Assembly: GCF_024614185.1 (NCBI RefSeq)
Contig: NZ_JAHTLF010000008.1
Location: 1 to 64,000, forward strand
Length of the DNA stretch: 64,000 nucleotides
Direction: 5' to 3'
From: Nocardioides carbamazepini
GTDB taxonomy: Bacteria > Actinomycetota > Actinomycetes > Propionibacteriales > Nocardioidaceae
Shown: positions 43,403 through 52,731 of the stretch, in pieces
How positions within the stretch are numbered: position 1 is the first letter of the stretch
How the letters are laid out: every line of letters begins with the position of its first letter
Notes under the pieces: model-generated
The model's input: only the letters and a program-made list of their open reading frames with translations
Told to the model about the DNA's origin: nothing
The model's database searches: none
Translations under genes and position numbers: made by a program

Positions 43403-44662
43403 ATGGGATTCGTAGGCCGCCAGCTCGTCACCGCGGCGCTGACCGCCAACGCCATCCGGCCCCTGCCCGGGTCCCGCGCCGGGATCCCGGCCTTCTTCGC
43501 CGGCTGGCTCACCGGCGAGCTGGCCCCTCATCTCCTCGGCCTCACCGCCGCCGACGCCGCCGCCCACGCCACCGGGTCCCGGCGCGACTGGCGCGGGCTC
43601 ACGCTCGCCGGACTGGCCGGCGCCGGCCTGGTGCACCTCATCCGACAGAGCCGGCAGGCGGTCACCGACGCCGAGGACGCGCTGGTCGAGGGACTGGGCG
43701 TCGACTACGTCGAGCAGCTCGACGCGAAGCTCACCCCGGCCGAGCTGGCCACGCCCTGGCGACGCATCGCCAACCCGTTCGCCTTCCGCGCCGCCGCCCG
43801 CCGGGCGGGGGTCGAGGTGCACCGGGACATCCCGTTCGCGCCGTACGGGCGCCGGGGGCTGCTGGACGTCTACACCTCCGAGGTCACCCCGGCGTCCGGG
43901 GCGCCCGTGCTCCTCCAGGTGCACGGCGGCGCCTGGACGATCGGCAACAAGGACCAGCAGGGCCTGCCCCTGATGCAGCATCTCGCCGCCAAGGGCTGGG
44001 TCTGCGTGGCGATCAACTACCGGCTCGCACCTCGTGACCCGTGGCCGGCCCAGATCGTCGACGTGAAGGCGGCGATCGCGTGGATCAAGGAGCACATCAC
44101 CGCGTACGGCGGCGACCCGGCGTACATCGCGATCACCGGCGGCTCCGCCGGCGGCCACCTCACCGCCCTCGCCGCCGTGACGCCGAACGCGCCGGAGTTC
44201 CAGCCCGGCTTCGAGGCGGCGGACACCAGCGTCCAGGCCGCCGTCCCCTACTACGGCGTCTACGACCTCGCCGGCGCGAGTGGCTTGAGGACCGCCGAGC
44301 TGATGCGGGACAGGTTCCTCGCCCCTATCGTGTTCAAGCGGTCCCCCAGCTCCGAGCGTGCCGCCTTCGAGGAGGCCAGCCCGCTGCTGCGGGTGACGGC
44401 CGACGCCCCCGACTTCTTCGTCGTCCACGGCTCGCGTGACACCCTGGTCGACCCGGGCCAGGCGCGGGCCTTCGTCGCGGCGCTGCGCGCGACCTCGAGG
44501 CGGACCGTGACCTACGCCGAGCTGCCGGGCGCGCAGCATGCCTTCGACATCTTCCCGTCGATCCGGTCGCAGCACCTCGTCCGCGCCACCGACCGCTTCC
44601 TGCACTGGCACTGGCAGCGCCATCGGGCCGCCCTGTCGGCACCGGCGGCCCAGGAGGCCTAG
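43403..44662 (+). CDS. Esterase/lipase of the HSL (LipC-like) family
   Basis: A 419-residue alpha/beta hydrolase of the hormone-sensitive-lipase class. It has the oxyanion motif HGGAW at about 174-178, nucleophile Ser248 in GGSAGG, Asp in VHGSRDTLVDPG and His in AQHAFD. The N-terminal 130 residues are hydrophobic and Ala/Gly-rich, suggesting membrane or cell-envelope association as in mycobacterial LipC. It probably releases acyl chains from neutral lipids. Convergent with the PaaX-like gene, with stops overlapping by 4 bp. Confidence 0.88.
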   Translation: MGFVGRQLVTAALTANAIRPLPGSRAGIPAFFAGWLTGELAPHLLGLTAADAAAHATGSRRDWRGLTLAGLAGAGLVHLIRQSRQAVTDAEDALVEGLGVDYVEQLDAKLTPAELATPWRRIANPFAFRAAARRAGVEVHRDIPFAPYGRRGLLDVYTSEVTPASGAPVLLQVHGGAWTIGNKDQQGLPLMQHLAAKGWVCVAINYRLAPRDPWPAQIVDVKAAIAWIKEHITAYGGDPAYIAITGGSAGGHLTALAAVTPNAPEFQPGFEAADTSVQAAVPYYGVYDLAGASGLRTAELMRDRFLAPIVFKRSPSSERAAFEEASPLLRVTADAPDFFVVHGSRDTLVDPGQARAFVAALRATSRRTVTYAELPGAQHAFDIFPSIRSQHLVRATDRFLHWHWQRHRAALSAPAAQEA

Positions 44663-45531
44663 GCAGGCCCGCCCGGGTCGTCGTACAGCCGGAAGAGCCG
44701 CAACGGCGCGTCGGACTCCCCCGGCGCGGGCGGCAGCGCCTCGAGGGCTGCCCAGCACTCACGGGCGAGCCGACGGGCCTCGGCCCCCGGCCACGGCCGC
44801 GGCAGCAGCTCGGGTGGGAGCAGCGGGTCGGGGGTCAGTGCGCGGTCGAACTCGGCGGCGATCTCGACGGTCAGCGTGGTCCGCTCCGCGCCGGTGACGA
44901 CCTCGCCGGCCGCGATCCGGGCGGCCGCCCTCCGGGCGAGCGCGGCAAGCGCCCGATGCCGCTCGGCGATCTCGTCGAGCGGCCACAGCGAGGCGGCCAG
45001 CCGACGGGGATCGTCCGTCCCGCCGACCCGCAGGTCGCGGGTCGTCAGCACGCTGAGGGCGTCGTGCACGTCGAGATGCCGCGCACGCGCCTCGACCAGG
45101 TCGCCGATCGCGTTGGCCGCGACGTACATCCCGCCGGGCAACGGCGCCGCGCCGAGGTGGACGAGGGTCTCGCGCAGCTCGTCCCGAGCGGACCGGCGCG
45201 ACTCGGGTACGGCGAAGCCGAACAGGTGCCAGGTCCCCGACCACGGCTCCAGGCCGGCATCCTGCCGGTACGCGTAGCGGACGTGCTCGGCATCGGGGGC
45301 GAGTGCCCCGCTCGGGTGCCCCGGATCGGCCAACGCGGTGATCACCGCCTTGCGGCCCCGGCCCTCGTGGGCGAACCGCCCCTCGGCGACCAGTCGCTTC
45401 AGGCACAGCCGCACCTGCTGGTCGGTCATGCCGAGCAGAGCCGCGACGTCGTACAGCTCCCCCGCGTCGACGACGCCGTCCTCACGCACCAGCGCGTCCA
45501 CCAGCAGCCGGGTCGGGATCGGGCGGTTCAT
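44659..45531 (-). CDS. PaaX-family transcriptional regulator
   Basis: A 290-residue GntR-like winged-helix protein with the PaaX C-terminal domain (N-terminal NRPIPTRLLVDALVRED, LLGMTDQQVRLCLKRLVAEGRF, later WHLFGFAVPESRRSARDELRETL). PaaX proteins repress phenylacetate catabolism genes and respond to acyl-CoA ligands; no paa genes are nearby, so the target is open. ATG 45531 is used; an in-frame GTG 9 bases upstream (45540) is equally possible, as neither has a good ribosome binding site. Divergent from the DUF418 gene. Confidence 0.85.
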   Translation of the reverse strand: MNRPIPTRLLVDALVREDGVVDAGELYDVAALLGMTDQQVRLCLKRLVAEGRFAHEGRGRKAVITALADPGHPSGALAPDAEHVRYAYRQDAGLEPWSGTWHLFGFAVPESRRSARDELRETLVHLGAAPLPGGMYVAANAIGDLVEARARHLDVHDALSVLTTRDLRVGGTDDPRRLAASLWPLDEIAERHRALAALARRAAARIAAGEVVTGAERTTLTVEIAAEFDRALTPDPLLPPELLPRPWPGAEARRLARECWAALEALPPAPGESDAPLRLFRLYDDPGGPA

Positions 45532-45554
45532 CTCCCACACTCTTTTCGCTCGTT

Positions 45555-45583
45555 TTGACTACGACCGTACTTGAAATGATAGT
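45555..45583 (+). promoter_or_regulatory. Promoter of the DUF418 gene
   Basis: TTGACT (45555-45560) and GATAGT (45578-45583) are 17 bp apart. The ATG at 45592 lies 9 bases downstream, so the transcript would be leaderless or nearly so. The promoter lies in the short gap shared with the PaaX-like gene, which may bind here. Confidence 0.65.
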
Positions 45584-45591
45584 TCTTGGTC

Positions 45592-46791
45592 ATGAGCACA
45601 CGACGATCTCCCGGACGCCTCGCCCACGTCGACGGCCTGCGCGGGTTCGCGCTGCTCGGGATCCTCGTCGTCAACATCACCTACCTGGCCTCTGCCTATC
45701 ACGGCACGGGCCTGGAGGACCCCGGCACCGACGACCCGCTCGGCCACGGCGTGCGCTGGCTGGTCGCGACGCTCTTCGAGGCGAAGTTCTTCCTGCTGTT
45801 CTCCTTCCTGTTCGGCTACAGCTTCACCCTGCAGATCGACTCCGCGACCCGCAGCGGCGCCCGGTTCGGACCGCGCTTCCTGCGCCGGCTCGCGGGCCTG
45901 TTCGCGCTCGGGGCGCTGCACGCGGTGCTGCTCTTCCCCGGCGACATCCTGACGCTCTACGCCCTCCTCGGGCTGGTCCTGCTGGCGGTGCGCGACCTGG
46001 CGCCGCGGGCAGCCGTGCGCACCGCGGTGGTGGTGCTCGTGGTCACCGCCCTGGCGTACGGCGCCCTGGCCCTCGCCGTCCACCAGGCCGGAGGCGGAGG
46101 GACGATCCCGGCCGGAACCGCCGAGCACGCGGCCGCCGCGACCGAGGCACTGCGCGGCGATCCGGGCTCGGTGATCGGCGTACATCTCGACCAGCTGCCG
46201 GACGTGGCCTTCCTGCTGCTCTTCTTCCAGGCGCCGTCGGCCTTCGCGGCCTTCCTCGTCGGCCTCGCCGTCGGCCGACGCCGGGCGCTCGCCGACCCGG
46301 GCGCCCTGCTGCCCCTGCTGCGCCGCCTACAGGTCGCCGGCTTCACCGTCGGGCTGGCCGGCGGGCTCGTCTACGCACACGCCAGCCTGCGCCACCCCGA
46401 GAGCGCCTACCAGGTGCTCGCCCTCGGGATCGACGTGCTGACCGCGCCTCTCCTCGCGGCGGCCTACGGCGCCACGATGCTGCGGCTCTTCGACACGCGC
46501 CGCGGCCAGCAGGCGCTCGCCGCGTTCGCTCCCGCCGGCCGGATGTCACTGACCAACTACCTCGGGCAGTCACTGGTCTGCGCCCTGCTCTTCACCGGGT
46601 ACGGCGCCGGCCTGGTCGGCCGGGTACACCCGGCCGGCGTCGCGGCGATCGCGATCATCCTGTTCGTGGTCCAGCTCGCGGTGAGCCGGTGGTGGCTGCG
46701 GGGCCACGCCTACGGTCCGCTCGAGTGGCTGCTGCGGGCGTGGACGGTACTCGGCGTACCTCCGTGGCGGCGCACGTCCCGCGTCTCCTAG
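45592..46791 (+). CDS. DUF418 (YeiB-like) membrane protein
   Basis: A 399-residue integral membrane protein with about nine hydrophobic segments. The start RLAHVDGLRGFALLGILVVN and the DUF418 signature AGRMSLTNYLGQSL near residue 315 identify the family, which is distantly related to acyltransferase-3 proteins. Function unknown; a transport or acyl-transfer role is proposed for relatives. Convergent with fadE34, with stops overlapping by 4 bp. Confidence 0.88.
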   Translation: MSTRRSPGRLAHVDGLRGFALLGILVVNITYLASAYHGTGLEDPGTDDPLGHGVRWLVATLFEAKFFLLFSFLFGYSFTLQIDSATRSGARFGPRFLRRLAGLFALGALHAVLLFPGDILTLYALLGLVLLAVRDLAPRAAVRTAVVVLVVTALAYGALALAVHQAGGGGTIPAGTAEHAAAATEALRGDPGSVIGVHLDQLPDVAFLLLFFQAPSAFAAFLVGLAVGRRRALADPGALLPLLRRLQVAGFTVGLAGGLVYAHASLRHPESAYQVLALGIDVLTAPLLAAAYGATMLRLFDTRRGQQALAAFAPAGRMSLTNYLGQSLVCALLFTGYGAGLVGRVHPAGVAAIAIILFVVQLAVSRWWLRGHAYGPLEWLLRAWTVLGVPPWRRTSRVS

Positions 46792-48827
46792 CGCGGCAGG
46801 CCGAGGATCCGCTCGCCGGCGACGTTGCGCAGGATCTGGGTGGTCCCGCCGGCAATGGACAGGCAGCGGGTGTTGAGCTGCTCCCAGACGTCGGCGGCCA
46901 GCGGGTCGCCGGACTCCTTGCCGATCGGGCCGAGCAGCGCGAGCTCGTCGCCCTGGAGCCGGACGACGAGCTCGGAGGAGTCCTGCCGGCTGCGGACGCC
47001 GAGGAGCTTGGCGACGCTCGACTCGGCGCCGGGGCCGTGGCCGCCGAGGGCGCGCAGGGTGGTGCGGACGCCGAGGAGGGCGCAGACGGTGGCGAGGGCG
47101 ACCTGGCGGCCCACCTCGACCCGATCGACCGGACCGAGGTCGCGAGTGTCAGCGAGCTCGACGGCTCGCTCCACGCTCTTGGTGAGCCGGGCGCTCGCCA
47201 TCGCCACCCGCTCGTTGGCGAGGGTGGTGCGGGCCAGCCGCCAGCCGTCGCCGGGCTCCGCGACGACGCACTCGTCGGGCACGAAGACCTCGTCGAGGAA
47301 CACCTCGTTGAAGAGGGCCTCACCGGTGAGCTCGCGCAGCGGCCGGACCTCGATGCCGGCCGAGCGCATGTCGACGAGGAAGTAGGTGATGCCCTTGTGC
47401 TGCGGCACGTCGGCGTCGGTGCGGGCCAGGCAGATGCCCCAGTCGGCGCGCTCGGCCACCGACGTCCACACCTTCTGCCCGGTCAGCGACCAGCCGCCGT
47501 CCACCTTCGCGGCGCGGGTGCGCAGGGAGGCGAGGTCGGAGCCGGAGCCCGGCTCCGAGAACAGCTGGCACCAGGTCAGCTCGCCGAGCAGCGAGGGCCG
47601 CACGAACCGCTCGCGCTGGGCGTCCGTGCCATGGCTGAGGATCGTCGGGACGGCCCAGCCGGCGATCACCAGGTCCGGCCGGACGACGCCCGCCCTGCCC
47701 AGCTCCTGGTCGATGACGATCTGCGTGGCGGGGTCGGCGCCGAGGCCGTAGGGCGCGGGCCAGTGCGGCGTGAGGTAGCCGGTGTCCACGAGCGCCGCCC
47801 GCCGCTCGCCCGCTGCCAGCGCCGCGATCCGCTCGGCGGTGGCCCGTGCCTCCGGGCGGACCGCCTCGTCGCGGCCCTCGAGGTCGACGTCGACGCGGCG
47901 TCGCACCCCGGCCACGGCGGCGGCGGTCACCCGCTCGGCCGCGGCATCGGCGGACCCCGCGAGGGCGCGCAGCGTGAGGGCGCGGCGCAGGTAGAGGTGG
48001 GCGTCGTGCTCGTGGGTGAACCCGATGCCCCCGAGCACCTGGATGCAGGCCTTGGCGACCTCGACGGCTCCGTCGAAGCAGGTGACGTGAGCGACGTCGA
48101 CGGCGAACGACCACTGCTCGACGTCGCCCTCCCCCGCATCGGTCGCCGGAGCGGCCGCGGCGGCGTCCCAGGCGGCGGCGGTGACCGCCTCCGCGGTCTC
48201 GAGCATCTGGGCGCACAGGTGCTTGACGGCCTGGAAGGCACCGATCCGCTGGCCGAACTGCTCACGCACCTTGGCGTAGTCGACGGCGGTCTCCAGGCAC
48301 CAGCGGGTCACGCCGGCAGCCTCGGCGGCGGCGAGAGTGACGGCGAGGAGCCGGCGGCGGTCGTCGCCGGCGCTCGTGAGGGCCGGAGCGGAGACGCGGG
48401 CGTGCCGGGCGCTCAGGTCGACGCCGACCTCGGGCGTGACGTCGCCGCCGTCGAGCAGCAGCCGCTCGACGGCCGCGCCGCCGTCCCACACGGCACCGGC
48501 AGGGTGCACCTGCACGCCGTACCGACCGGGCCGACCGGTCAGCAGGGACCCGATCGTGGCGCCGAGGAGCCCGCCGGGGACCAGCTCGTGGGCGCAGGCC
48601 TCGAGCGCGACCGCCTGGTCGAGGACCGTGCCACCTCCACCGCCGGCACTCTCGGGCACGGCGATGGCCGCGACGCCCATCTCGTCGGCGGCCGACCAGA
48701 TCGCGGCGAAGTCGGCACGCACGTCACCCTCCGCAGCACGCACGGCCGCCAGCGGGGACAGGCTCGCCGCCCACTTGCGCAGGCTGTCGGCGAGCTCGAC
48801 CTGCTCGTCGGTGATGCCGATCGACAT
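46788..48827 (-). CDS. fadE34: Double acyl-CoA dehydrogenase, FadE34/ChsE3-like
   Basis: A 679-residue protein made of two acyl-CoA dehydrogenase-like halves. The first half has YAKVREQFGQRIGAFQAVKH and LGGIGFTHEHDAHLYLRRA; the second has FSEPGSGSDLASLRTRA, LTGQKVWTSVAERADWG and IAGGTTQILRNVAGERILGLPR. This is the architecture of M. tuberculosis FadE34 (711 residues), which acts on the five-carbon steroid side-chain CoA and lies beside kstR there. ATG at 48827, with a KstR operator 33 bases upstream. Confidence 0.86.
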   Translation of the reverse strand: MSIGITDEQVELADSLRKWAASLSPLAAVRAAEGDVRADFAAIWSAADEMGVAAIAVPESAGGGGGTVLDQAVALEACAHELVPGGLLGATIGSLLTGRPGRYGVQVHPAGAVWDGGAAVERLLLDGGDVTPEVGVDLSARHARVSAPALTSAGDDRRRLLAVTLAAAEAAGVTRWCLETAVDYAKVREQFGQRIGAFQAVKHLCAQMLETAEAVTAAAWDAAAAAPATDAGEGDVEQWSFAVDVAHVTCFDGAVEVAKACIQVLGGIGFTHEHDAHLYLRRALTLRALAGSADAAAERVTAAAVAGVRRRVDVDLEGRDEAVRPEARATAERIAALAAGERRAALVDTGYLTPHWPAPYGLGADPATQIVIDQELGRAGVVRPDLVIAGWAVPTILSHGTDAQRERFVRPSLLGELTWCQLFSEPGSGSDLASLRTRAAKVDGGWSLTGQKVWTSVAERADWGICLARTDADVPQHKGITYFLVDMRSAGIEVRPLRELTGEALFNEVFLDEVFVPDECVVAEPGDGWRLARTTLANERVAMASARLTKSVERAVELADTRDLGPVDRVEVGRQVALATVCALLGVRTTLRALGGHGPGAESSVAKLLGVRSRQDSSELVVRLQGDELALLGPIGKESGDPLAADVWEQLNTRCLSIAGGTTQILRNVAGERILGLPR

Positions 48828-48860
48828 GGATCCCCCGCGGAGTCAGAAAGGTGTGGGAAC

Positions 48861-48874
48861 TAGAACAAGTTCCA
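48861..48874. promoter_or_regulatory. KstR operator
   Basis: TAGAACAAGTTCCA is an exact match to TNNAACNNGTTNNA. It lies between the divergent fadE34 and methyltransferase genes. Flanking bases extend the symmetry (GGAAC to the left, GTTCC within). Confidence 0.92.
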
Positions 48875-48892
48875 GTTTACTAGAGTGGCCCG

Positions 48893-49552
48893 GTGACCGA
48901 CACCATGCCGTCCGACCTGCTGGACCTCGCCCGCGCGGCCAAGGGCTTCATGCCCGCGGACGAGGGCGACCTGCTCTTCCGGATCGCCCTCGAGCGACTC
49001 CCCCACGGCCCGGGCCTGGAGGTCGGCACCTACTGCGGGAAGTCCGGGATCTACCTCGGCGCCGCCGCCCAGCGCGTGGGCGGGACCGTGTTCACCGTCG
49101 ATCACCACCGCGGCTCCGAGGAGAACCAGGCCGGCTGGGAGCACCACGACGCCAGCGTCGTCGACCCCGAGTTCGGCCTGATGGACACGCTCGGTCAGTT
49201 CCGCAAGAACATCGCCCGCGCCGGCCTCGAGGACCACGTCGTCGCCGTCGTCGGCCGGTCCAGCACCGTCGCCGCCCATTGGCGCACGCCACTCTCGCTG
49301 CTCTTCATCGACGGCGGGCACGGCGAGGAGCCGGCCCGCGCCGACTTCCAGGGCTGGGCGCACTGGGTCGGGACCGGCGGCTACCTGGCCATCCACGACG
49401 TCTTCCCCGACCCCGCGGACGGCGGGCGCCCGCCGTACGAGCAGATCTACCTCCCTGCCCTGGCCGGCGGCGCCTTCACGGAGATCGAGGTCGTCGGCTC
49501 GCTGCGGGTGCTGCGGCGCGTCTCAGGCGCGGCCGGAGACCCGCTCCGCTGA
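48893..49552 (+). CDS. Class I SAM-dependent methyltransferase
   Basis: A 219-residue Rossmann-fold methyltransferase (Methyltransf_24-like): GLEVGTYCGKSGIYLG is the SAM motif, VFTVDHHRGSEEN the acidic loop, LLFIDGGHGEEPARADF motif later. The start is GTG at 48893, 19 bases after a KstR operator. Substrate unknown; relatives act on sugars or small molecules. Its 3' end overlaps the convergent alpha/alpha-barrel gene by 30 bp. Confidence 0.85.
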   Translation: MTDTMPSDLLDLARAAKGFMPADEGDLLFRIALERLPHGPGLEVGTYCGKSGIYLGAAAQRVGGTVFTVDHHRGSEENQAGWEHHDASVVDPEFGLMDTLGQFRKNIARAGLEDHVVAVVGRSSTVAAHWRTPLSLLFIDGGHGEEPARADFQGWAHWVGTGGYLAIHDVFPDPADGGRPPYEQIYLPALAGGAFTEIEVVGSLRVLRRVSGAAGDPLR

Positions 49553-50671
49553 CGGGCACTCGCACTCGAGCGCGATCTCGTCGAAGTGCGGCGCGAGCGA
49601 GGTGCCGCGCATGATCCCCGAGCCCGGGGTGGCGTGGCCGTAGGTCTCCCCGAGCGCGTCGACGGCGAGGATGACCGCGGCCGCCGTGTAGGTCGTGTGC
49701 TCGTGCGGCCAGTAGACGTCGCGCGGCTCGCCCTCGGGCGCCGGCCGCGAGGCGTCGGAGTAGACCCAGCCGGTCCAGTAGCGGCCGTCGGACTCGCGCA
49801 GGTGCTGCATGTCGGTGACCAGTCGCAGGGCGCGGCGGCTCGACTCCGGGTCGCCGATGACGTCGAGCGCCATCGCGAGCTCGCAGGTCTCGGCTCCGGT
49901 CACCCAGGGGTTGGTGTCGACGCAGTGGATGCCGAGGCCGGGGACGACGAAGTCGTCCCACCGCCGCGCGAGCAGCGCGGCGGCCGCCTCGCCGCGGACC
50001 GGGCCGCCGAGGACGGGGTAGTACCAGTCCATCGAGTAGCTCGCCTTGTCCGCGAACCGGTCGGGGTGGGTGCGCACCGCGTGGCCGAGCCGGCCTCCGG
50101 CGAGCTCCCACTCGGGCTGCGGGTCGTCCATCAGGTCGGCCAGCGCGACACCGGCGCGCAGCGAGTGGTAGATCGAGGAGTTGCCGGTGAGCAGGCAGAA
50201 GTCGTCGACGGGCGTCCAGCGGATGCCGCCGAACGGCTCCTGCAGCGACACGACGAAGTCGAGGCCGGCCCGCACGGAGGGCCAGTAGCGCTCGACGAAC
50301 CGGATGTCGCGGCGCACCAGCCAGTGGTGCCACAGCCCCACCGCGAAGTACGCCGACATGTTGACCTCGCCGCGCTCGTCCTCCGCGACGCCGTTCACGA
50401 TCTTCATCGGCCACGAGCCGTCGGGGCGCTGCATGGTCGGCACCCAGGCGTAGGCACGCTCGGCCGCCTCGACCTGACCGCCGACGAGCATCGCCATGGC
50501 GGCCTCGACGTGGTTCCAGATGTCGACGTGCTCGCCGGTCGTCCACGGCACGGCACCCCACGGCTCCTGCATCGCCGCGATGGCGGCAGCGGTGTCCGCG
50601 ACCTGCTGGGCGGTGAGGAGGCCGTCGACGTACGGCAGGCGCGAGAGTGCGACCTCGGGGGTCGCCGTCAT
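49523..50671 (-). CDS. (alpha/alpha)-barrel protein annotated as prenyltransferase-like in relatives
   Basis: A 382-residue protein of repeated helices in the terpenoid-cyclase/six-hairpin glycosidase superfamily (RPDGSWPMKIVNG, WPSVRAGLDFVVSLQ, HTTYTAAAVILAVDAL). Motifs needed for prenyl transfer are not evident. The gene context (GT4 and methyltransferases) favours sugar or glycan processing. The ATG at 50671 overlaps the stop of the next methyltransferase gene (ATGA), so it belongs to a three-gene operon. Function unknown. Confidence 0.75.
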   Translation of the reverse strand: MTATPEVALSRLPYVDGLLTAQQVADTAAAIAAMQEPWGAVPWTTGEHVDIWNHVEAAMAMLVGGQVEAAERAYAWVPTMQRPDGSWPMKIVNGVAEDERGEVNMSAYFAVGLWHHWLVRRDIRFVERYWPSVRAGLDFVVSLQEPFGGIRWTPVDDFCLLTGNSSIYHSLRAGVALADLMDDPQPEWELAGGRLGHAVRTHPDRFADKASYSMDWYYPVLGGPVRGEAAAALLARRWDDFVVPGLGIHCVDTNPWVTGAETCELAMALDVIGDPESSRRALRLVTDMQHLRESDGRYWTGWVYSDASRPAPEGEPRDVYWPHEHTTYTAAAVILAVDALGETYGHATPGSGIMRGTSLAPHFDEIALECECPSAERVSGRA

Positions 50672-51417
50672 GCTCGGTGCGGCTTGCGGAAGTAGAGCAC
50701 CATGCTCTTGCCGATCATCGGGTCGAGGAGCTTGCCGGCGAGCTGGAGCGCCTTGGGCTGCTTCATGATCTCCCAGACCAGCAGCTTGTGGTACGCCTTC
50801 GCGAGCGGGTTGCCGTCGTTCTCGACGCCGACGGCGCACTTGATCCACCAGTACGGCGCGTGCAGCCCGTGGGTGTGGCTCTTGCCCTCGAAGAGCATCG
50901 CGTCGCCGGGGGTGCCGTCGTTGAACCTGCCGCCCTTGGTGACCTTGTCGACCAGCTCGTGGTCGGTGTAGATCCGGATGTGGCCGCCCTCGGCGTTGTG
51001 GTACTCGGCCGACAGGCGCCAGTTGATCACCTCGGGCAGCCAGCGGGGCACCGTCACCGCGAGGGTGCCGCCCGGGCGCAGCACGCGGATCAGCTCGCGG
51101 ATGGCCGCGACGTCGTCGTGGATGTGCTCGAGCACCTCGGAGCAGACGATCCGGTCGAACTCGCCGTCCGCGAAGGGCAGCGCGAGCGCGTCACCCTGCT
51201 TGACGTCGGCCTCGGCGCCCGCGGGGACCTCGCCGGCCTCCTTCATGGCCACGAAGAGGTCGCGGACGCCCTCGAGCTCCTCGGCGTCGAGGTCGAACGC
51301 GACCACGTCCGCACCGCGGCGGTACATCTCGAAGCTGTGCCGGCCCGCGCCCGCGCCCATGTCGAGGACGCGGTCACCGGGCCGCAGACCCAGCCGGTCG
51401 AAGTCGACGGTCAGCAT
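50668..51417 (-). CDS. Class I SAM-dependent methyltransferase
   Basis: A 249-residue methyltransferase with motif I VLDMGAGAGRHSFEMYR, acidic residue in VVAFDLDAEEL, LPFADGEFDRIVCSEVLEHI and LRPGGTLAVTVPRWLPE. This is the UbiE/Methyltransf_11 pattern. The C-terminal KAYHKLLVWEIMKQPKALQ region is not typical of UbiE. The ATG at 51417 overlaps the glycosyltransferase stop (ATGA). The substrate is probably the product of the adjacent GT4 enzyme, by inference. Confidence 0.87.
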   Translation of the reverse strand: MLTVDFDRLGLRPGDRVLDMGAGAGRHSFEMYRRGADVVAFDLDAEELEGVRDLFVAMKEAGEVPAGAEADVKQGDALALPFADGEFDRIVCSEVLEHIHDDVAAIRELIRVLRPGGTLAVTVPRWLPEVINWRLSAEYHNAEGGHIRIYTDHELVDKVTKGGRFNDGTPGDAMLFEGKSHTHGLHAPYWWIKCAVGVENDGNPLAKAYHKLLVWEIMKQPKALQLAGKLLDPMIGKSMVLYFRKPHRA

Positions 51418-52676
51418 CAGTTCTTCTCCTCGCTGCTGTGCTCATCGCGATGGTCGGCGATGACCTTCTCGTACGCCGCGGCGACCTTCACCGCCACTGC
51501 CTTCCAGCTGAACTGCTCCTCGACCCGCTTGCGGCCGGCGGCCCCCATCCGGGCACGGCGCTCGGGATCGTCGAGCATCCGCTCGAGGGCGTGGAGCAGC
51601 TCGCCGACGTCGCCGGGGATGACCAGGTCGGCGCACTCGCCGTCCTCCCCCACCACCTCGGGGATCGCGCCGGCGCGGGACACGATCAGCGGCGTCGCGC
51701 AGGCCATCATCTCGGCGGTCGGCAGCGAGAAGCCCTCGTAGAGCGAGGGCACACAGGCGACCTCGGCCGAGCCCATCAGCTCGACCAGCTCGTCGTCGGT
51801 GAGCCCATGGGCGAACCGGACGGCGTCGCCGATGCCGAGCTTCTCGATGAGCTTCTCGGTGCGCCCGCCCGGAGCCGGGCGGGTGACCAGCACCAGCTCG
51901 ACGTCACGCTCGGTGCGCAGCTTGGCGAAGGCCTCGAGCAGCGTCGCGATGCCCTTCATGGGGGCGTCGGCGCTGGCCATCGCCATGATCCGGCCGGCGA
52001 CGCGCGGCTTGGTCGGCGGCACGAAGTTGTCGTCGACGCCGAGCAGGATGACCTGCATCTTCGCGGGGTCGACCCCGAAGTCGCGGGCGATGTCGCGCTT
52101 GGACGCCTCCGACGGGGTCAGGATCCAGCGCGCGCGCCTGGCGACATGGGCCTGCATGCGCAAGAAGCCGTACCACCGCCGCAGCGTGACCTTGCGCCAC
52201 GGGTTGCGCGTCTGCGCGAGGTCGATGCGCCGGTCGAAGGTGATCGGGTGGTGGATCGTGGTGAGCAACGGGGCACCGGCCGCCTGCTCGACGTCGAGCA
52301 TGCCGTGGCCGAGGACCTGGTTGTCGTGCACGACGTCGAAGTCGCCCTTGCGCTCCGCGAGGACCTTCACGATCCGGCGGGAGAACGTGCGCGGCTCGGG
52401 GAACCCGGCCAGGCACATGATCGCGAACTCCTGGACGTCGGTCAGGTCACGGAACTCTCGCAACCTGGGTACGCGGAACGGGTCCGGCTCGCGGTAGAGG
52501 TCGAGACTGGGGACCTTGGTCAGCGCGACGCCGTCGTCGAGCGCCGGGTACGGCTGCCCCGAGAACACCTCGACGGTGTGGCCCAGTCGGGTGAGCTCAC
52601 GGCTCAGGTGACGCAGGTACACCCCCTGCCCACCGACGTGGGTCTTGCTGCGATAGGACAGCATCGCGATCCGCAC
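51417..52676 (-). CDS. GT4-family glycosyltransferase
   Basis: A 419-residue GT-B enzyme. The N-terminal donor/acceptor loop GGQGVYLRHLSRELTRLGH and the C-terminal retaining-GT signature VPSLYEGFSLPTAEMMACATPLIV (E-x7-E) mark GT4. Sugar and acceptor are unknown. The start is GTG at 52676 with GGGGAGAGG upstream. First gene of the minus-strand operon. A KstR operator lies 56 bases upstream, shared with divergent kstR. Confidence 0.9.
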   Translation of the reverse strand: MRIAMLSYRSKTHVGGQGVYLRHLSRELTRLGHTVEVFSGQPYPALDDGVALTKVPSLDLYREPDPFRVPRLREFRDLTDVQEFAIMCLAGFPEPRTFSRRIVKVLAERKGDFDVVHDNQVLGHGMLDVEQAAGAPLLTTIHHPITFDRRIDLAQTRNPWRKVTLRRWYGFLRMQAHVARRARWILTPSEASKRDIARDFGVDPAKMQVILLGVDDNFVPPTKPRVAGRIMAMASADAPMKGIATLLEAFAKLRTERDVELVLVTRPAPGGRTEKLIEKLGIGDAVRFAHGLTDDELVELMGSAEVACVPSLYEGFSLPTAEMMACATPLIVSRAGAIPEVVGEDGECADLVIPGDVGELLHALERMLDDPERRARMGAAGRKRVEEQFSWKAVAVKVAAAYEKVIADHRDEHSSEEKN

Positions 52677-52731
52677 AGGTACCTCTCCCCAAGGCCTTGC
52701 TCCCGGGGAGCAGTCCGAAATGAAAACGTGG

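Noticed and set aside
43336..43512. N-terminal extension of the WS/DGAT protein
   Set aside because: It would cover the intergenic regulatory region and the start of the divergent esterase gene; family members begin at MDRLSGLD.
45555..48863. A 1102-codon plus-strand frame over DUF418 and fadE34
   Set aside because: It is out of frame with the DUF418 protein and antisense to FadE34.
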